Source of the DNA: Bacteroidota bacterium
GTDB taxonomy: Bacteria > Bacteroidota > Bacteroidia > Bacteroidales > Paludibacteraceae
NCBI GenBank assembly: GCA_017860295.1
Contig: JAFNAS010000002.1
Span: 124,001-188,000 of the forward strand
Direction: 5' to 3'
Length of the DNA: 64,000 nucleotides
The position numbers and the translations under genes are program-made. Shown here in pieces: positions 1-9,240 of this stretch. The notes under the pieces were generated by a model that was given only the letters and a program-made list of their open reading frames with translations, was not told where the DNA came from and ran no database searches. Position 1 is the stretch's first letter. Every line of letters begins with the position of its first letter.

Positions 1-552
1 GCGAAAATCGGCTTTGTAGATTGCTTCTATATCGACCAAATCGAGTGCCAACACGCTCTCGATATGCTTTTGTGTATACGAAAAATCTTCCGTCAATTTA
101 CCGATAGCATCCACTTCGGCATAGTCAAAATCCTGCGTTTCGGCAATGTTCAAAACGGTTTCACCCTCTTTGGCATTCAAAAACTCGCCTTTTTCGTTGA
201 GCAACTTAAGTGCATTCCATTGTTTCGGGTTGTGGCTGGCAGTGAGGATGATGCCACCGCTTGCTTTTTCCATCGTAACGGCAAGTTCGGTGGTAGGAGT
301 GGTAGCCAATCCGATATTGACAACATCAAAACCCATTCCGAGCAACGTACCAATAACCACTTGATTTACCATCTCGCCCGAAATACGGGCATCTCTGCCG
401 ACAACCACTTTCAAAGGATATTGAGTTGTATTCGCTTTTACCCACATGGCATAAGCTGTAGTAAATTTCACGATATCCAGCGGGCTAAGTCCGTCACCTA
501 CCTTACCTCCGATAGTACCACGGATTCCTGATATGGATTTGATTAATGACAT
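1..552 (-). CDS. glmM: Phosphoglucosamine/phosphomannomutase family protein, N-terminal part (3' end outside window)
   Basis: An alpha-D-phosphohexomutase that interconverts hexose 6- and 1-phosphates. In Bacteroidetes this subfamily is usually annotated as phosphoglucosamine mutase, the step before UDP-GlcNAc synthesis, but phosphomannomutase activity cannot be excluded. The frame is open from the ATG at 552 to position 1, giving 184 residues without a stop. The N-terminus reads MSLIKSISGIRGTIGG, which is typical of the family, and the catalytic serine loop TASHNP is present with Ser at about residue 106. The metal-binding and sugar-binding domains lie beyond the window edge, so substrate cannot be judged. 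The start was chosen because the conserved SGIRGT motif follows it directly. Confidence 0.88.
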   Translation of the reverse strand, partial: MSLIKSISGIRGTIGGKVGDGLSPLDIVKFTTAYAMWVKANTTQYPLKVVVGRDARISGEMVNQVVIGTLLGMGFDVVNIGLATTPTTELAVTMEKASGGIILTASHNPKQWNALKLLNEKGEFLNAKEGETVLNIAETQDFDYAEVDAIGKLTEDFSYTQKHIESVLALDLVDIEAIYKADFR

Positions 553-638
553 AGTATAAAAGATTAGGGGGTATAAAAAACGACTGCGAATCAAATACTA
601 GAAAATGATCCGCAGCTATTATATTAATTCACAAAAAA

Positions 639-1202
639 TTACCTTGGCAATTTTTTTATACTTATTTTATAATAGTACGGAGTTACATTCGACTGATCGG
701 TCGACGTCCCCAATGATCCTGGCACTATCATTTCTGCCTGAGCTCCTGAATATTTCATGTAAAAAATAGCCTCCTGCCACGCAGTAGGTTCGGAACTCGA
801 AGACCCATAAGTCATACTATACGGATAGGCTGAGTCCAACGATGTCCATGTACTTTCCACAGTGTCGGCAGGTTCTGTCAAATCCACTTTGATATACCTT
901 ATAACAATCACATCACCGGTACGCGCAGAGTCAGCTGATGCAATTGCTGCAGCATCTCCTACTTGTGACAGGTGAAAATAGAGCCCGGTAGAACTCAAAT
1001 AATAGGCTTTATCGCCCCACGCCGTCGTCGAGTAATTAGTTGGCAAAGTGCTGGTAACACTTATTCCATGGCGATTGATATAAGACCTAATTGTCGCTTT
1101 CTGTTCTTTGACCAGATCGGAATAAGTAGACGATCCACTACAACCCACGACTGCGAACACTGCAACAAAGCAGCTTAGCAAAAAGCCCGAGAATAACTTC
1201 AT
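639..1202 (-). CDS. DUF4827-like lipoprotein
   Basis: A predicted lipoprotein of 187 residues. The N-terminus MKLFSGFLLSCFVAVFAVVGC is a signal peptide ending in a lipobox, with the lipidated Cys at about residue 21. The mature part is rich in Ser, Thr and Tyr and resembles the Bacteroidetes DUF4827 family, whose fold is thought to be FKBP-like; this assignment is from memory of the family, not from a search. An in-frame ATG lies further upstream at 1340, but the start at 1202 is preferred because it places the signal peptide at the N-terminus and lies about 50 bp downstream of a good promoter. No partner gene is evident. Confidence 0.68.
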   Translation of the reverse strand: MKLFSGFLLSCFVAVFAVVGCSGSSTYSDLVKEQKATIRSYINRHGISVTSTLPTNYSTTAWGDKAYYLSSTGLYFHLSQVGDAAAIASADSARTGDVIVIRYIKVDLTEPADTVESTWTSLDSAYPYSMTYGSSSSEPTAWQEAIFYMKYSGAQAEMIVPGSLGTSTDQSNVTPYYYKISIKKLPR

Positions 1203-1250
1203 ATTTTCTTTTTGAAAGATGATATAAAAAATGCAAGGTGTATTGTGTCG

Positions 1251-1282
1251 CAAAGTTACAATTATATTTGAATCCAGCTCAA
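1251..1282 (-). promoter_or_regulatory. Bacteroidetes-type promoter for the DUF4827-like lipoprotein
   Basis: On the minus strand a TTG at 1282-1280 is followed after 21 nt by TAACTTTG at 1258-1251, matching the sigma-ABfr consensus. It lies about 50 bp before the start at 1202. Confidence 0.6.
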
Positions 1283-1482
1283 GATTGCTTCTCGTTTTTT
1301 GAATAGTTAAGGATATTGGCGTAAATTCAGAAACATCCACTGAACAACGTTCATTCTGAAAATGGCGTACCCTCCAAACAAAACACCCGACACGCAGAGT
1401 TAAAATTTACTAATTGACATTCTCATATGCAACGTTTTACGGCCTGATTCATCTTTCTTTACAAAGGCAAGAATGTTTATCA

Positions 1483-2157
1483 ATGAAGACAATAAAGTTT
1501 ATTGGCATTTTGGCCATTTTATGCGGAGTTATATCTTGCGAGAAAGATGAACAACGGTCTTTGGAAAATTATTGGGTCAGTTTTGCTACAGTTACACAGA
1601 CAAATAATGACGGTTCCTTTTCGGTACGTCTTGATAATGGAACATCGGCATTGGCGACTAAAGTCAAACCCAGCGGATTTACTACGGCAAAAGGGGAAAG
1701 GCTAATCATAAACTACTCTCTTTTGTCCGATTCGACTGATTCGCAAACCCGAATCATTCAGATCAACAGCATTGGCACCGTTGAAATAAAGAAAATCGGA
1801 ATACTTAACACAACCAATAAAGATAGCATTGGAAATGATCCCGTGGATGTAGAAAAAATCTGGAGTGGAGGAAACTACTTGAATGTTTCGTTTTCGTATT
1901 ACGGCAATAAACAGGAGCATTTGTTCAGCTTAGTAAAAAACACAACGATTGCACCGGCAAATGATGGAACGATACACCTGGAGCTACGGCAAAATGCTTA
2001 TGGAGATGCTCTGTTAGTAAAAAACAGAGCCATTATATCGTTCGATCTCAGAGCTCTGACCAGCAATATCAATGCAAGCAATATTCAAATGGTAATAGAA
2101 GCTAAAAATTACACAGGAAATGTTATGAATTACGCGCTAACATATCAGATCAACTAG
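1483..2157 (+). CDS. NigD-like lipoprotein
   Basis: A 224-residue predicted lipoprotein. The start at 1483 gives a clean signal peptide (MKTIKFIGILAILCGVISC) with a lipobox Cys at residue 19; a longer frame opens at 1414 but would place this signal internally. The rest looks like the Bacteroidetes NigD-like family: an N-terminal OB-like part (around 'ENYWVSFATV') and a C-terminal beta-rich domain with 'SFDLRAL'. NigD-like proteins are named from nigericin/bacteriocin loci, but their biochemical role is unknown and nothing around this copy suggests bacteriocin synthesis. It stands alone and is followed by a strong terminator. Confidence 0.7.
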   Translation: MKTIKFIGILAILCGVISCEKDEQRSLENYWVSFATVTQTNNDGSFSVRLDNGTSALATKVKPSGFTTAKGERLIINYSLLSDSTDSQTRIIQINSIGTVEIKKIGILNTTNKDSIGNDPVDVEKIWSGGNYLNVSFSYYGNKQEHLFSLVKNTTIAPANDGTIHLELRQNAYGDALLVKNRAIISFDLRALTSNINASNIQMVIEAKNYTGNVMNYALTYQIN

Positions 2158-2240
2158 CATAAAACATTAAACAGCAAAATTATATAGGCAGCCTCAGCGC
2201 TGGCAATCTTTATTTTTTTTGGTTTTTGGTTAGATGGGAG

Positions 2241-2273
2241 TCCGGTTCACTGGGAAGTGACCGGATTTTTTTT
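2241..2273 (+). terminator. Rho-independent terminator after the NigD-like gene
   Basis: Inverted repeat TCCGGTTCACT / AGTGACCGGA (one bulged T) with a short loop, followed by eight T residues at 2266-2273. Confidence 0.85.
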
Positions 2274-2301
2274 GCCACCCATTCAAATTTTACTATCTTT
2301 G
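2271..2301 (+). promoter_or_regulatory. Bacteroidetes-type promoter for the FKBP-floA operon
   Basis: TTTG at 2271-2274 and TATCTTTG at 2294-2301 are separated by 19 nt, an excellent match. The predicted leader to the ATG at 2421 is about 110 nt. The -33 element overlaps the T-run of the preceding terminator. Confidence 0.7.
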
Positions 2302-2420
2302 AAACCTGATTTTGACAGTATAAAGAGGCTTCATAAGACCCCTGTCAAGCATATTCTGAATTATAACAAAACACACCTGAAGATATAAAGCCCATTCGAC
2401 AATCTTCTAACATTTATTCT

Positions 2421-2894
2421 ATGTCTACTCGAAATTGGATTACATTTATCATTGTCATTTTAGGTATCACATTTTGCGCTTGCACCAGCGAAAGTGACAA
2501 ATGGAAAGACTTAAATGAAAAATTCTTAGAAACCAACAAAACAAAAGATGGTGTAGTCACGCTAAAGGACGGCCTCCAATATAAAATCTTAACGCAAGGT
2601 TTAGGACTAAAACCTAATACATCGAGTTATGCAAAAATTGTATACACCGGAAAACTTATTGATGGCACCGTTTTTGATACTACAATGAATGACACAACGT
2701 GGGTCAATACGGCAAGCTCCAGTTATGTTTCGTATTTTGTAACCGGATTTCAGGAAGCATTGACAAAAATGAATACCGGTTCGCGTTGGGAGATTTACAT
2801 TCCCCAGTCGTTGGGATACGGGTCCGACGCTTACGGCTCCATTCCGGCCTACTCCACATTGATTTTTGACGTTCAGTTGTTAGGGTTCCAATAA
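2421..2894 (+). CDS. FKBP-type peptidyl-prolyl cis-trans isomerase lipoprotein
   Basis: A 157-residue lipoprotein that should catalyse proline isomerisation and assist protein folding in the cell envelope. The signal peptide ends in FCAC, with the lipidated Cys at about residue 21. The FKBP core follows: 'AKIVYTGKLIDGTVFDTT', the 'VTGFQEALTKMNTGSRWEIYIP' segment, and the terminal strand 'TLIFDVQLLGF'. The active-site pattern (Tyr, Phe-Asp, Gly-Tyr-Gly, Ile-Pro) is largely kept. It is separated by 40 bp from floA on the same strand and the two probably share a promoter and a terminator. Confidence 0.9.
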   Translation: MSTRNWITFIIVILGITFCACTSESDKWKDLNEKFLETNKTKDGVVTLKDGLQYKILTQGLGLKPNTSSYAKIVYTGKLIDGTVFDTTMNDTTWVNTASSSYVSYFVTGFQEALTKMNTGSRWEIYIPQSLGYGSDAYGSIPAYSTLIFDVQLLGFQ

Positions 2895-2934
2895 CCCGAT
2901 TTTTTGAATACTCATTTACTAAAACACATCTATT

Positions 2935-3936
2935 ATGGACATTCTTGTTGTTGGCGGATTGGTAGTCCTATTTATCCTACTGATCATCTTCTTCTATTAT
3001 GTTCCTTTTCTTTTGTGGATCTCTGCAAAAGTTTCGGGTGTCAGCATCTCGCTGATTCAACTCTTTTTGATGCGCATCCGTAAAGTGCCACCACATGCCA
3101 TCGTACGATGCATGATTGAAGCTCACAAGGCTGGGCTAAGCACTATTCGTCGTGATGATCTCGAGGCACATTATCTAGCCGGAGGACACATCGAAAGGGT
3201 TGTTCATGCCTTGGTATCGGCAGCAAAAGCGAACATTGACCTGTCGTTCCAGATGGCAACTGCTATCGATCTGGCCGGTCGCGATGTATTTGAAGCCGTA
3301 CAAATGTCTGTTAATCCGAAAGTAATTGATACGCCCCCGGTAACGGCAGTTGCCAAGGATGGCATTCAGATGATTACCAAAGCCCGTGTAACCGTACGTG
3401 CAAACATCCGCCAGTTAGTGGGTGGCGCCGGCGAAGAGACGGTTCTGGCTCGTGTCGGTGAAGGTATCGTTTCATCCATTGGATCGTCTCAATCACACAA
3501 AACAGTGATGGAAAATCCGGATTCAATTTCAAAATTAGTTCTACAAAAAGGATTGGATGCCGGAACTGCTTTCGAAATTCTTTCCATCGACATTGCCGAT
3601 ATCGACATCGGAAAAAATATCGGAGCTCAGCTTCAGATGGATCAGGCGGAAGCCGACAAAAATATTGCTCAGGCAAAAGCCGAAGAACGTCGTGCGATGG
3701 CCGTTGCATCCGAGCAAGAGATGAAATCCAAAGCACAGGAAGCGCGCGCTAAAGTAATAGAAGCCGAAGCGGAAGTTCCCAAGGCCATGGCCGATGCCTT
3801 CAGAAGTGGCAACCTCGGTATTATGGATTACTACAAAATGAAAAATATTGAGGCTGACACATCGATGCGAGAATCGATAGCGAAGCCATCGTCCACGCAG
3901 GGAATGACTGGCAACAAACCTTCAAAGCCAGCCTAA
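2935..3936 (+). CDS. floA: Flotillin-like protein FloA
   Basis: A 333-residue flotillin-like scaffold of the FloA/YqfA (UPF0365) family, which organises ordered membrane microdomains. An N-terminal hydrophobic hairpin (residues 1-30) anchors it, followed by the conserved '[23 protein letters not shown]' region. A SPFH-like domain then leads to an Ala/Glu/Lys-rich coiled coil (about 225-290, '[20 protein letters not shown]'), the oligomerisation segment of flotillins. Length matches the family (about 330). It is the second gene of the FKBP-floA pair; any functional link between the two is inference from co-transcription only. Confidence 0.93.
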   Translation: MDILVVGGLVVLFILLIIFFYYVPFLLWISAKVSGVSISLIQLFLMRIRKVPPHAIVRCMIEAHKAGLSTIRRDDLEAHYLAGGHIERVVHALVSAAKANIDLSFQMATAIDLAGRDVFEAVQMSVNPKVIDTPPVTAVAKDGIQMITKARVTVRANIRQLVGGAGEETVLARVGEGIVSSIGSSQSHKTVMENPDSISKLVLQKGLDAGTAFEILSIDIADIDIGKNIGAQLQMDQAEADKNIAQAKAEERRAMAVASEQEMKSKAQEARAKVIEAEAEVPKAMADAFRSGNLGIMDYYKMKNIEADTSMRESIAKPSSTQGMTGNKPSKPA

Positions 3937-3953
3937 ACGACTCTGAATAAACC

Positions 3954-3987
3954 AAACGGATTGTGTAATTATGCAATCCGTTTTTTT
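3954..3987 (+). terminator. Rho-independent terminator after floA
   Basis: Perfect 10-bp stem AAACGGATTG / CAATCCGTTT with a 10-nt loop and a run of seven or more T at 3981-3987. Confidence 0.92.
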
Positions 3988-4021
3988 ATTTCGACATTTC
4001 AAAGCCGGCGATTTTACACTG

Positions 4022-4052
4022 TTGGCTGCAAACTCTTATTTTTGTATCTTTG
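4022..4052 (+). promoter_or_regulatory. Bacteroidetes-type promoter for guaB
   Basis: TTG at 4022-4024 and TATCTTTG at 4045-4052, spacing 20 nt, sit 28 bp before the guaB ATG at 4081. This also argues against translation starting further upstream in the same open frame, since that part would be untranscribed. Confidence 0.8.
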
Positions 4053-4080
4053 CCCAATTTTATTTCCAAAAAAAACAGAT

Positions 4081-5583
4081 ATGGCACACTATTTAAATGA
4101 CATCTCCAGAACCTTTAGTGAATACCTGCTGATCCCGGGTTTAACCACCAAAGAGTGTATTCCCAACCAGATTTCATTGAAAACCCCGCTTGTCAGATTC
4201 AAAGCGAATGAAGATCCTGCAATCTCTCTCAACATTCCGTTTGTATCGGCTATCATGCAATCCGTATCGGATCATAAAATGGCCATTGCCCTCGCCCGCA
4301 ACGGAGGACTCTCGTTTATTTTCGGATCACAGAGTATCGAATCGCAAGCTGAAATGGTGCGCAAGGTAAAAAAATACAAAGCCGGCTTCGTTATCAGCGA
4401 TGCCAACCTCACTCCTGACCATACACTGGCTGATGTGCTGACACTGAAGGACAGAACAGGACACGCCACTATCGGAATTACCGAAACCGGAACTTCGGAC
4501 GGTAAGCTGGTCGGTATCGTTACCGGCAGAGATTACCGTGTAAGTCGCGACAACCTCGACAAGAAAGTAAAAGAGTTTATGACTCCGTTTGATAAACTTA
4601 TTACCGGAGAATTCGGAATCTCTTTGGCCGAAGCAAACGACATCATCTGGGATCACAAACTCAATTGTTTGCCTATTATTGACAAAAACCAATGTCTCAA
4701 ATATTTCGTATTCCGCAAGGATTATGATAACCATCAGGATAATCCGAACGAACTTTCGGATGACGACAAGAAGCTGCTGGTTGGCGCCGGGATCAATACC
4801 CGCGACTATCGTGAACGCATTCCGCAACTGGTGGAAGCCGGCGTTGACATTGTGTGTATCGATTCGTCCGACGGATTTTCGGTATGGCAAAAAGAGACAC
4901 TCGAATATGTACGCAACACTTATGGTGATAAATTAAAAATCGGAGCCGGTAACGTGGTCGACAGAGACGGATTTCTTTATCTGGCCGAAGCCGGAGCTGA
5001 CTTTGTAAAAGTGGGTGTGGGCGGAGGTTCCATCTGCATTACCCGTGAACAGAAGGGGATCGGTCGCGGACAGGCTACCGCCTTGATTGAAGTAGCTGCC
5101 GCTCGTGACGAATATTTCAAAAAGACCGGCATTTACGTACCTATCTGCTCCGATGGCGGCATCGTGCAGGACTATCACATGGTACTGGCATTAGCTATGG
5201 GAGCCGACTTTATCATGATGGGACGTTATTTCGCCCGCTTCGACGAAAGCCCCACCCGTAAACTGATGGTAAACGGCAACTACATGAAAGAATATTGGGG
5301 AGAAGGTTCGAACCGTGCCCGCAACTGGCAACGTTACGATGCGGGAGGAAGCGAAGGTTTGAAATTTGAAGAGGGTGTCGACAGCTTTGTACCCTATGCC
5401 GGCAAACTGAAAGATAACCTCGACATCACGCTGGGCAAAATTCGTTCTACCATGAGTAGTTGCGGGGTAACCTCGGTGATAGATTTGAAGCAAAATGCCA
5501 AAATCACATTGGTTTCGTCTACCAGCATTATCGAAGGTGGTGCTCACGATGTGATTGTAAAAGACTCACGCAACAACGGATAA
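4081..5583 (+). CDS. guaB: IMP dehydrogenase
   Basis: Oxidises IMP to XMP with NAD+, the committed step of GMP synthesis. It is 500 residues, a normal length for the family. The TIM barrel is split by a CBS-domain insert (about residues 90-230; '[14 protein letters not shown]' and '[16 protein letters not shown]'). The catalytic loop [10 protein letters not shown] carries Cys at about residue 319, and the mobile flap keeps the Arg-Tyr pair in 'NWQRYDAGG'. The frame is open from 3961, but the ATG at 4081 matches the usual N-terminus ([16 protein letters not shown]) and lies just after a promoter. It is monocistronic, with its own promoter and a shared bidirectional terminator. Confidence 0.96.
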   Translation: MAHYLNDISRTFSEYLLIPGLTTKECIPNQISLKTPLVRFKANEDPAISLNIPFVSAIMQSVSDHKMAIALARNGGLSFIFGSQSIESQAEMVRKVKKYKAGFVISDANLTPDHTLADVLTLKDRTGHATIGITETGTSDGKLVGIVTGRDYRVSRDNLDKKVKEFMTPFDKLITGEFGISLAEANDIIWDHKLNCLPIIDKNQCLKYFVFRKDYDNHQDNPNELSDDDKKLLVGAGINTRDYRERIPQLVEAGVDIVCIDSSDGFSVWQKETLEYVRNTYGDKLKIGAGNVVDRDGFLYLAEAGADFVKVGVGGGSICITREQKGIGRGQATALIEVAAARDEYFKKTGIYVPICSDGGIVQDYHMVLALAMGADFIMMGRYFARFDESPTRKLMVNGNYMKEYWGEGSNRARNWQRYDAGGSEGLKFEEGVDSFVPYAGKLKDNLDITLGKIRSTMSSCGVTSVIDLKQNAKITLVSSTSIIEGGAHDVIVKDSRNNG

Positions 5584-5598
5584 TAACTCCGGATACAA

Positions 5599-5640
5599 TA
5601 CAAGCGGTCGGACTTTCTATTGAAAATCCGACCGCTTGTA
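5599..5640. terminator. Bidirectional terminator between guaB and the convergent lipoprotein gene
   Basis: A perfect 14-bp inverted repeat, TACAAGCGGTCGGA (5599-5612) and TCCGACCGCTTGTA (5627-5640), with a 14-nt A/T-rich loop, lies between two convergent genes. Confidence 0.82.
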
Positions 5641-5656
5641 TTTTACCTTACACCGA

Positions 5657-6184
5657 TCAATTGTTAACCCTTACATCGAGATCATTGTAGATATTGACCG
5701 CCACCGTTGCACCGGCCACATCACGACCGTAGCGGTCTTCCAGATATCCGCTAACAATAATATCCTGCTTGCCATAATGCCTCATATCATTGATAGCATC
5801 GGACATAAAGTGGTAGAAGACTCCGTTGCTTCTCGAATCGACAAGAGAGATCACCTCCCCGTTTTTATATACCGGAATATCGGGAAACAGGTATTGCACC
5901 CCATCAATGTCGATTACCAAACCACGAATCACATCACCTGCCATCAGGTTTCCTGTCACCTCCACCATCGAGCCCAGAAAGCTAAAATCGTTGATGGAAT
6001 TGGCATAACCGCTAATAGTGATGTTTTCCGGATAGGCAATCTGACGCTCCTGAAAGTAACCGTCCGAAGCCGTAACCGGAACAAACTTGTAATCGAGCGT
6101 ACCTCGCGTTATGGTTTCTTTTTCGCACGAAGTAATCGCTAGAGCTAATGACACAATTAGCCCTAAAATCATTTTTTGTCTCAT
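5657..6184 (-). CDS. Unrecognised lipoprotein
   Basis: A 175-residue predicted lipoprotein: signal MRQKMILGLIVSLALAITSC with the lipobox Cys at about residue 20. The mature part is beta-rich, with 'ITISGYANSINDFSFLGSMVEVTGNLMAGD' (read in two stretches) suggesting a small beta-barrel or OB-like fold, but I do not recognise the family. A second Met at residue 5 could also be the start. It is transcribed towards guaB and shares the terminator between them; upstream lies trpS on the same strand, about 110 bp away. Confidence 0.7.
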   Translation of the reverse strand: MRQKMILGLIVSLALAITSCEKETITRGTLDYKFVPVTASDGYFQERQIAYPENITISGYANSINDFSFLGSMVEVTGNLMAGDVIRGLVIDIDGVQYLFPDIPVYKNGEVISLVDSRSNGVFYHFMSDAINDMRHYGKQDIIVSGYLEDRYGRDVAGATVAVNIYNDLDVRVNN

Positions 6185-6292
6185 CTTAAAAAATTGAATT
6201 TGCCGGGAATGGTTATATCATACAAATACTACACCAGAGAGCACAACTCCGGTTCCATGTTCCGACAACGTCTTATATCACTTTATCTATAA

Positions 6293-7378
6293 TCAGATTT
6301 TCATGTTCATTGCACTGCGAACCTCTTCGAGTGTAGCCGAGCCTACTTCGCGAGCTTTGGCGGCTCCATTCAACAGCACCTGACGCACATAATCCATATT
6401 TGCTTCCAGGTCGGCCCGTTTCTGACGGAAAGGACGAAGGTATTCGTTGATCGACTCCGTCAGCACTTTCTTCAACTGTCCACCGCCACCGTTACCAATG
6501 CTTTCGGCCACCTCTTCCGGCGTACGTCCGGTACACATCGAGATAAGCAACAACAGGTTCGATACTTCGGGACGGTTTTCCGGATCGTAGGTAATAAACC
6601 GTTCGGCATCAGTTTTAGCCTTCTTAATCAACGCAGCCGTTTCGTCTTCGGTCGCGCTCAGCATAATGGCATTGTTGCGGCTCTTGCTCATTTTTTGTCC
6701 GCCATCCAACCCGAGAATCATCGGAGACTTGCTCAACAGCGGTTGCGGTTCGGGAAATACCGGATTGCCTGCCGCAAATTTATCGTTGAACCGACGGGCA
6801 ATCAAACGGGTCAGCTCAAGGTGCGGCAACTGATCCTTGCCCACCGGCACCACATTCCCCTTGCAAAAGAGGATATCGGCAGCCTGATGTACCGGATAAG
6901 TGTACATACCGGCATTGATGCTCTTCAGCCCCGATGCCTGAATCTCTTCCTTCACCGTCGGGTTACGGTTAAGCTCGGCGTTGGATACCAACGTCAGGAA
7001 CGGCAACAGCAGCTGGTTCAGTTCGGGAACGTAGCTGTGCGGAAAGATAAATGTTTTGCCATCGGTCGGATCGATGCCGGCCGCCAGATAATCGAGCGTC
7101 AGCTGACGCACATTTTCCGATATTTTATCGAACGAATCACGATCGGTGAGCACCTGATAATCGGCAATAACGATATAAGTTTCAACACCCAGGTTGTGCA
7201 GCCGGACACGGTTTTGCAGCGACCCGAACAGATGACCGATATGCAGTCTGCCCGTTGGCCGGTCGCCGGTCAAAACCCGGTATTTCTCGGGATGAATAGC
7301 CAAATCCGCCTCCAGTTTCTTACTTCTTTCTACCGCAACCTCGTACGTGCCCAACTCCATCTTTTCTGTATCCGACAT
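6293..7378 (-). CDS. trpS: Tryptophan--tRNA ligase
   Basis: A class I aminoacyl-tRNA synthetase that charges tRNA-Trp with tryptophan using ATP. It is 361 residues, slightly longer than the roughly 330 of typical bacterial TrpS because of an N-terminal extension. The HIGH signature is at residues 46-49 in 'GRLHIGHL', and KMSKS at about 229-233. The open frame reaches 7447, but the ATG at 7378 lies downstream of a promoter-like element and removes a non-conserved hydrophobic stretch. The gene is apparently monocistronic. Confidence 0.95.
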   Translation of the reverse strand: MSDTEKMELGTYEVAVERSKKLEADLAIHPEKYRVLTGDRPTGRLHIGHLFGSLQNRVRLHNLGVETYIVIADYQVLTDRDSFDKISENVRQLTLDYLAAGIDPTDGKTFIFPHSYVPELNQLLLPFLTLVSNAELNRNPTVKEEIQASGLKSINAGMYTYPVHQAADILFCKGNVVPVGKDQLPHLELTRLIARRFNDKFAAGNPVFPEPQPLLSKSPMILGLDGGQKMSKSRNNAIMLSATEDETAALIKKAKTDAERFITYDPENRPEVSNLLLLISMCTGRTPEEVAESIGNGGGGQLKKVLTESINEYLRPFRQKRADLEANMDYVRQVLLNGAAKAREVGSATLEEVRSAMNMKI

Positions 7379-7444
7379 AATTCTATTCGTTTGTTCTGTT
7401 TTACATTTGATTGACAACTTTTTCAGGCTCTGAAAAAATATGGA

Positions 7445-7472
7445 CAAATTTACATCTTATTTTGAAAACAAA
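7445..7472 (-). promoter_or_regulatory. Likely promoter for trpS
   Basis: TAAATTTG at 7452-7445 (minus strand) with TTTG at 7472-7469, spacing 16 nt, which is a little short. It lies about 67 bp before the trpS start at 7378. Confidence 0.5.
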
Positions 7473-7554
7473 CAGTGTAAAGTGAGGGTTATTTGCAAGG
7501 AAATTAGAAAACATGCCATAATATTTGCATCTGCAAAGGGGTTCACAGACATAT

Positions 7555-9171
7555 TTATTTCTGTGAATTATGAATGACATTTTGGATTATATATTTCACT
7601 TCAGTATCACCATCATAATTATTTTTCGCATAATCTTTATGCGTAGGCATTAAATCCGGATAGAAAATTTTTGCTTTAGAATTATCTGATGGTAAAAATT
7701 CTTGCACCGCATTCGATATAGAACCGATTACTCCGGTTAAAGGCAAACGATAAGGAGTTACCTCCATGTAAGTATTTGGAGCCTGAGATGATGGAACACC
7801 AACAACAATAGCTCCCATTTTCCACAAATAAAATGCAAAATGAAAAGCAGCACTAAACGTACCCGAACTAGTAATAACAAAAACTTTTTTGGGAGTATAT
7901 ACTGGACTACCATCCTGTTTCAACAATAAATCCTTTCGTTCCGACATGGAATTTGCTATAAACTTACTCCTAATAGATTTAATATCACCTTTTATATCTT
8001 CACTCTTAGTAATGAGATAATCACCTATTTGATGGTTAGTGTGATTTTGTGCATTGAATTCATTTAACGTCATATTGTTTTTAGCCAAATAGAGAGGAGA
8101 TAGTAAGCGGTAAAACGTCACCTCCATATTTTTTTTCAAATAATTATCACCATAGAGTTGATAAAGTACCGGATAAACAATGGGAGACCACCCTCCTGAA
8201 TTATTACGCAAATCAACAATCAGATATTCAGATTCTGACTGCTTCATATCCATAAGCATATTATAAAAGACTTCTGTAAAAGAGGGTATTTCTCTTATTG
8301 CATTATCCAAAGAGTCTGGCATTGTCTTTTTCAGGTAGTTATTGTAGATATCTGCTATCGATTCCTTAAGGCTCCCCCAATGATTTTCATACATGTAACA
8401 TAAATTATCACGAGACATTACCGTTGCATCTCTGAAATACATAATATTTCGTTTATTATCCAGAAATTTATACCCAATGTAAGGGAAATCTTCTTGCAGC
8501 ATAGAATGTTCTACTTTTGAACGTTCTACTTTATCGGCTTCCATTTTTGCAAGGAATGGGAAATCAATTATTGCCTTCTTGCCATCTACCGTTTCAACTT
8601 CCAAGGTAAGAGAAGATAAATCACTTTGATAAATTCGCTTATACATTCTACTTCTACACAGCAAAAAACGCAAGTCATCGTATGCATGATAAGTATTCTC
8701 GCAGCCATAGCGTGAAGTCACTTTCCGACAGAGCTCTTCTATTGCATGGCCATTTACACCGATAATTTTTGCTCCAAGATATTTTGCATCTTGTTTAGGA
8801 ACAGATGTCAGTATCAGTCCATCAGGAATCACGGATACCGATACCGGAGCATATAGATCATCTGCAAATTGCTGGTTCGACATATTTACAGATGTATGTC
8901 CATCATTCAATTGGGCATTCAATTCTCTTATTGCATCAGTCAGTATATTAATCGAACCTCTCGGCATTACTCTTATCTTGTCGATAATTTCCTCTGAACG
9001 ATTATAAAACTGCACTTTCCCTCCCATATTGGAATATGGATCAGGATGTGTTTCCTGAAGCAATTTGACATAAGATTTGAAATCAGAGACCAAAGTATCT
9101 GATGAAAAAGTCTGAGCCTTTAGACTTAATGGCAGCAACAGACAGATAAATGAAAATATTTTCTTATACAT
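7555..9171 (-). CDS. S41 family peptidase (C-terminal-processing-peptidase-like), exported
   Basis: A 538-residue secreted or periplasmic serine hydrolase of the tail-specific protease (S41) superfamily. A signal peptide (MYKKIFSFICLLLPLSLKAQ) is followed by the N-terminal helical part with 'LNAQLNDGHTSV', a conserved S41 motif. Next come a degenerate PDZ-like region (about 130-190) and the catalytic domain with 'YLIVDLRNNSGG'. The probable nucleophile lies in 'SSGTFSAAFHFA' (Ser about 440). It is the last gene of a four-gene minus-strand cluster of exported hydrolases. The substrate is unknown. The start at 9171 is preferred over an upstream ATG because it exposes the signal peptide. Confidence 0.82.
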   Translation of the reverse strand: MYKKIFSFICLLLPLSLKAQTFSSDTLVSDFKSYVKLLQETHPDPYSNMGGKVQFYNRSEEIIDKIRVMPRGSINILTDAIRELNAQLNDGHTSVNMSNQQFADDLYAPVSVSVIPDGLILTSVPKQDAKYLGAKIIGVNGHAIEELCRKVTSRYGCENTYHAYDDLRFLLCRSRMYKRIYQSDLSSLTLEVETVDGKKAIIDFPFLAKMEADKVERSKVEHSMLQEDFPYIGYKFLDNKRNIMYFRDATVMSRDNLCYMYENHWGSLKESIADIYNNYLKKTMPDSLDNAIREIPSFTEVFYNMLMDMKQSESEYLIVDLRNNSGGWSPIVYPVLYQLYGDNYLKKNMEVTFYRLLSPLYLAKNNMTLNEFNAQNHTNHQIGDYLITKSEDIKGDIKSIRSKFIANSMSERKDLLLKQDGSPVYTPKKVFVITSSGTFSAAFHFAFYLWKMGAIVVGVPSSQAPNTYMEVTPYRLPLTGVIGSISNAVQEFLPSDNSKAKIFYPDLMPTHKDYAKNNYDGDTEVKYIIQNVIHNSQK

Positions 9172-9240
9172 TTCGTAGCTTATGTATTTGTTTGTAATGA
9201 AGTCATCTTGATTTTGCTTACAAAGTACTAAAAACAACCA

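Noticed and set aside
3961-4080. N-terminal extension of IMP dehydrogenase
   Set aside because: It spans the floA terminator and the guaB promoter; the conserved protein starts at 4081.
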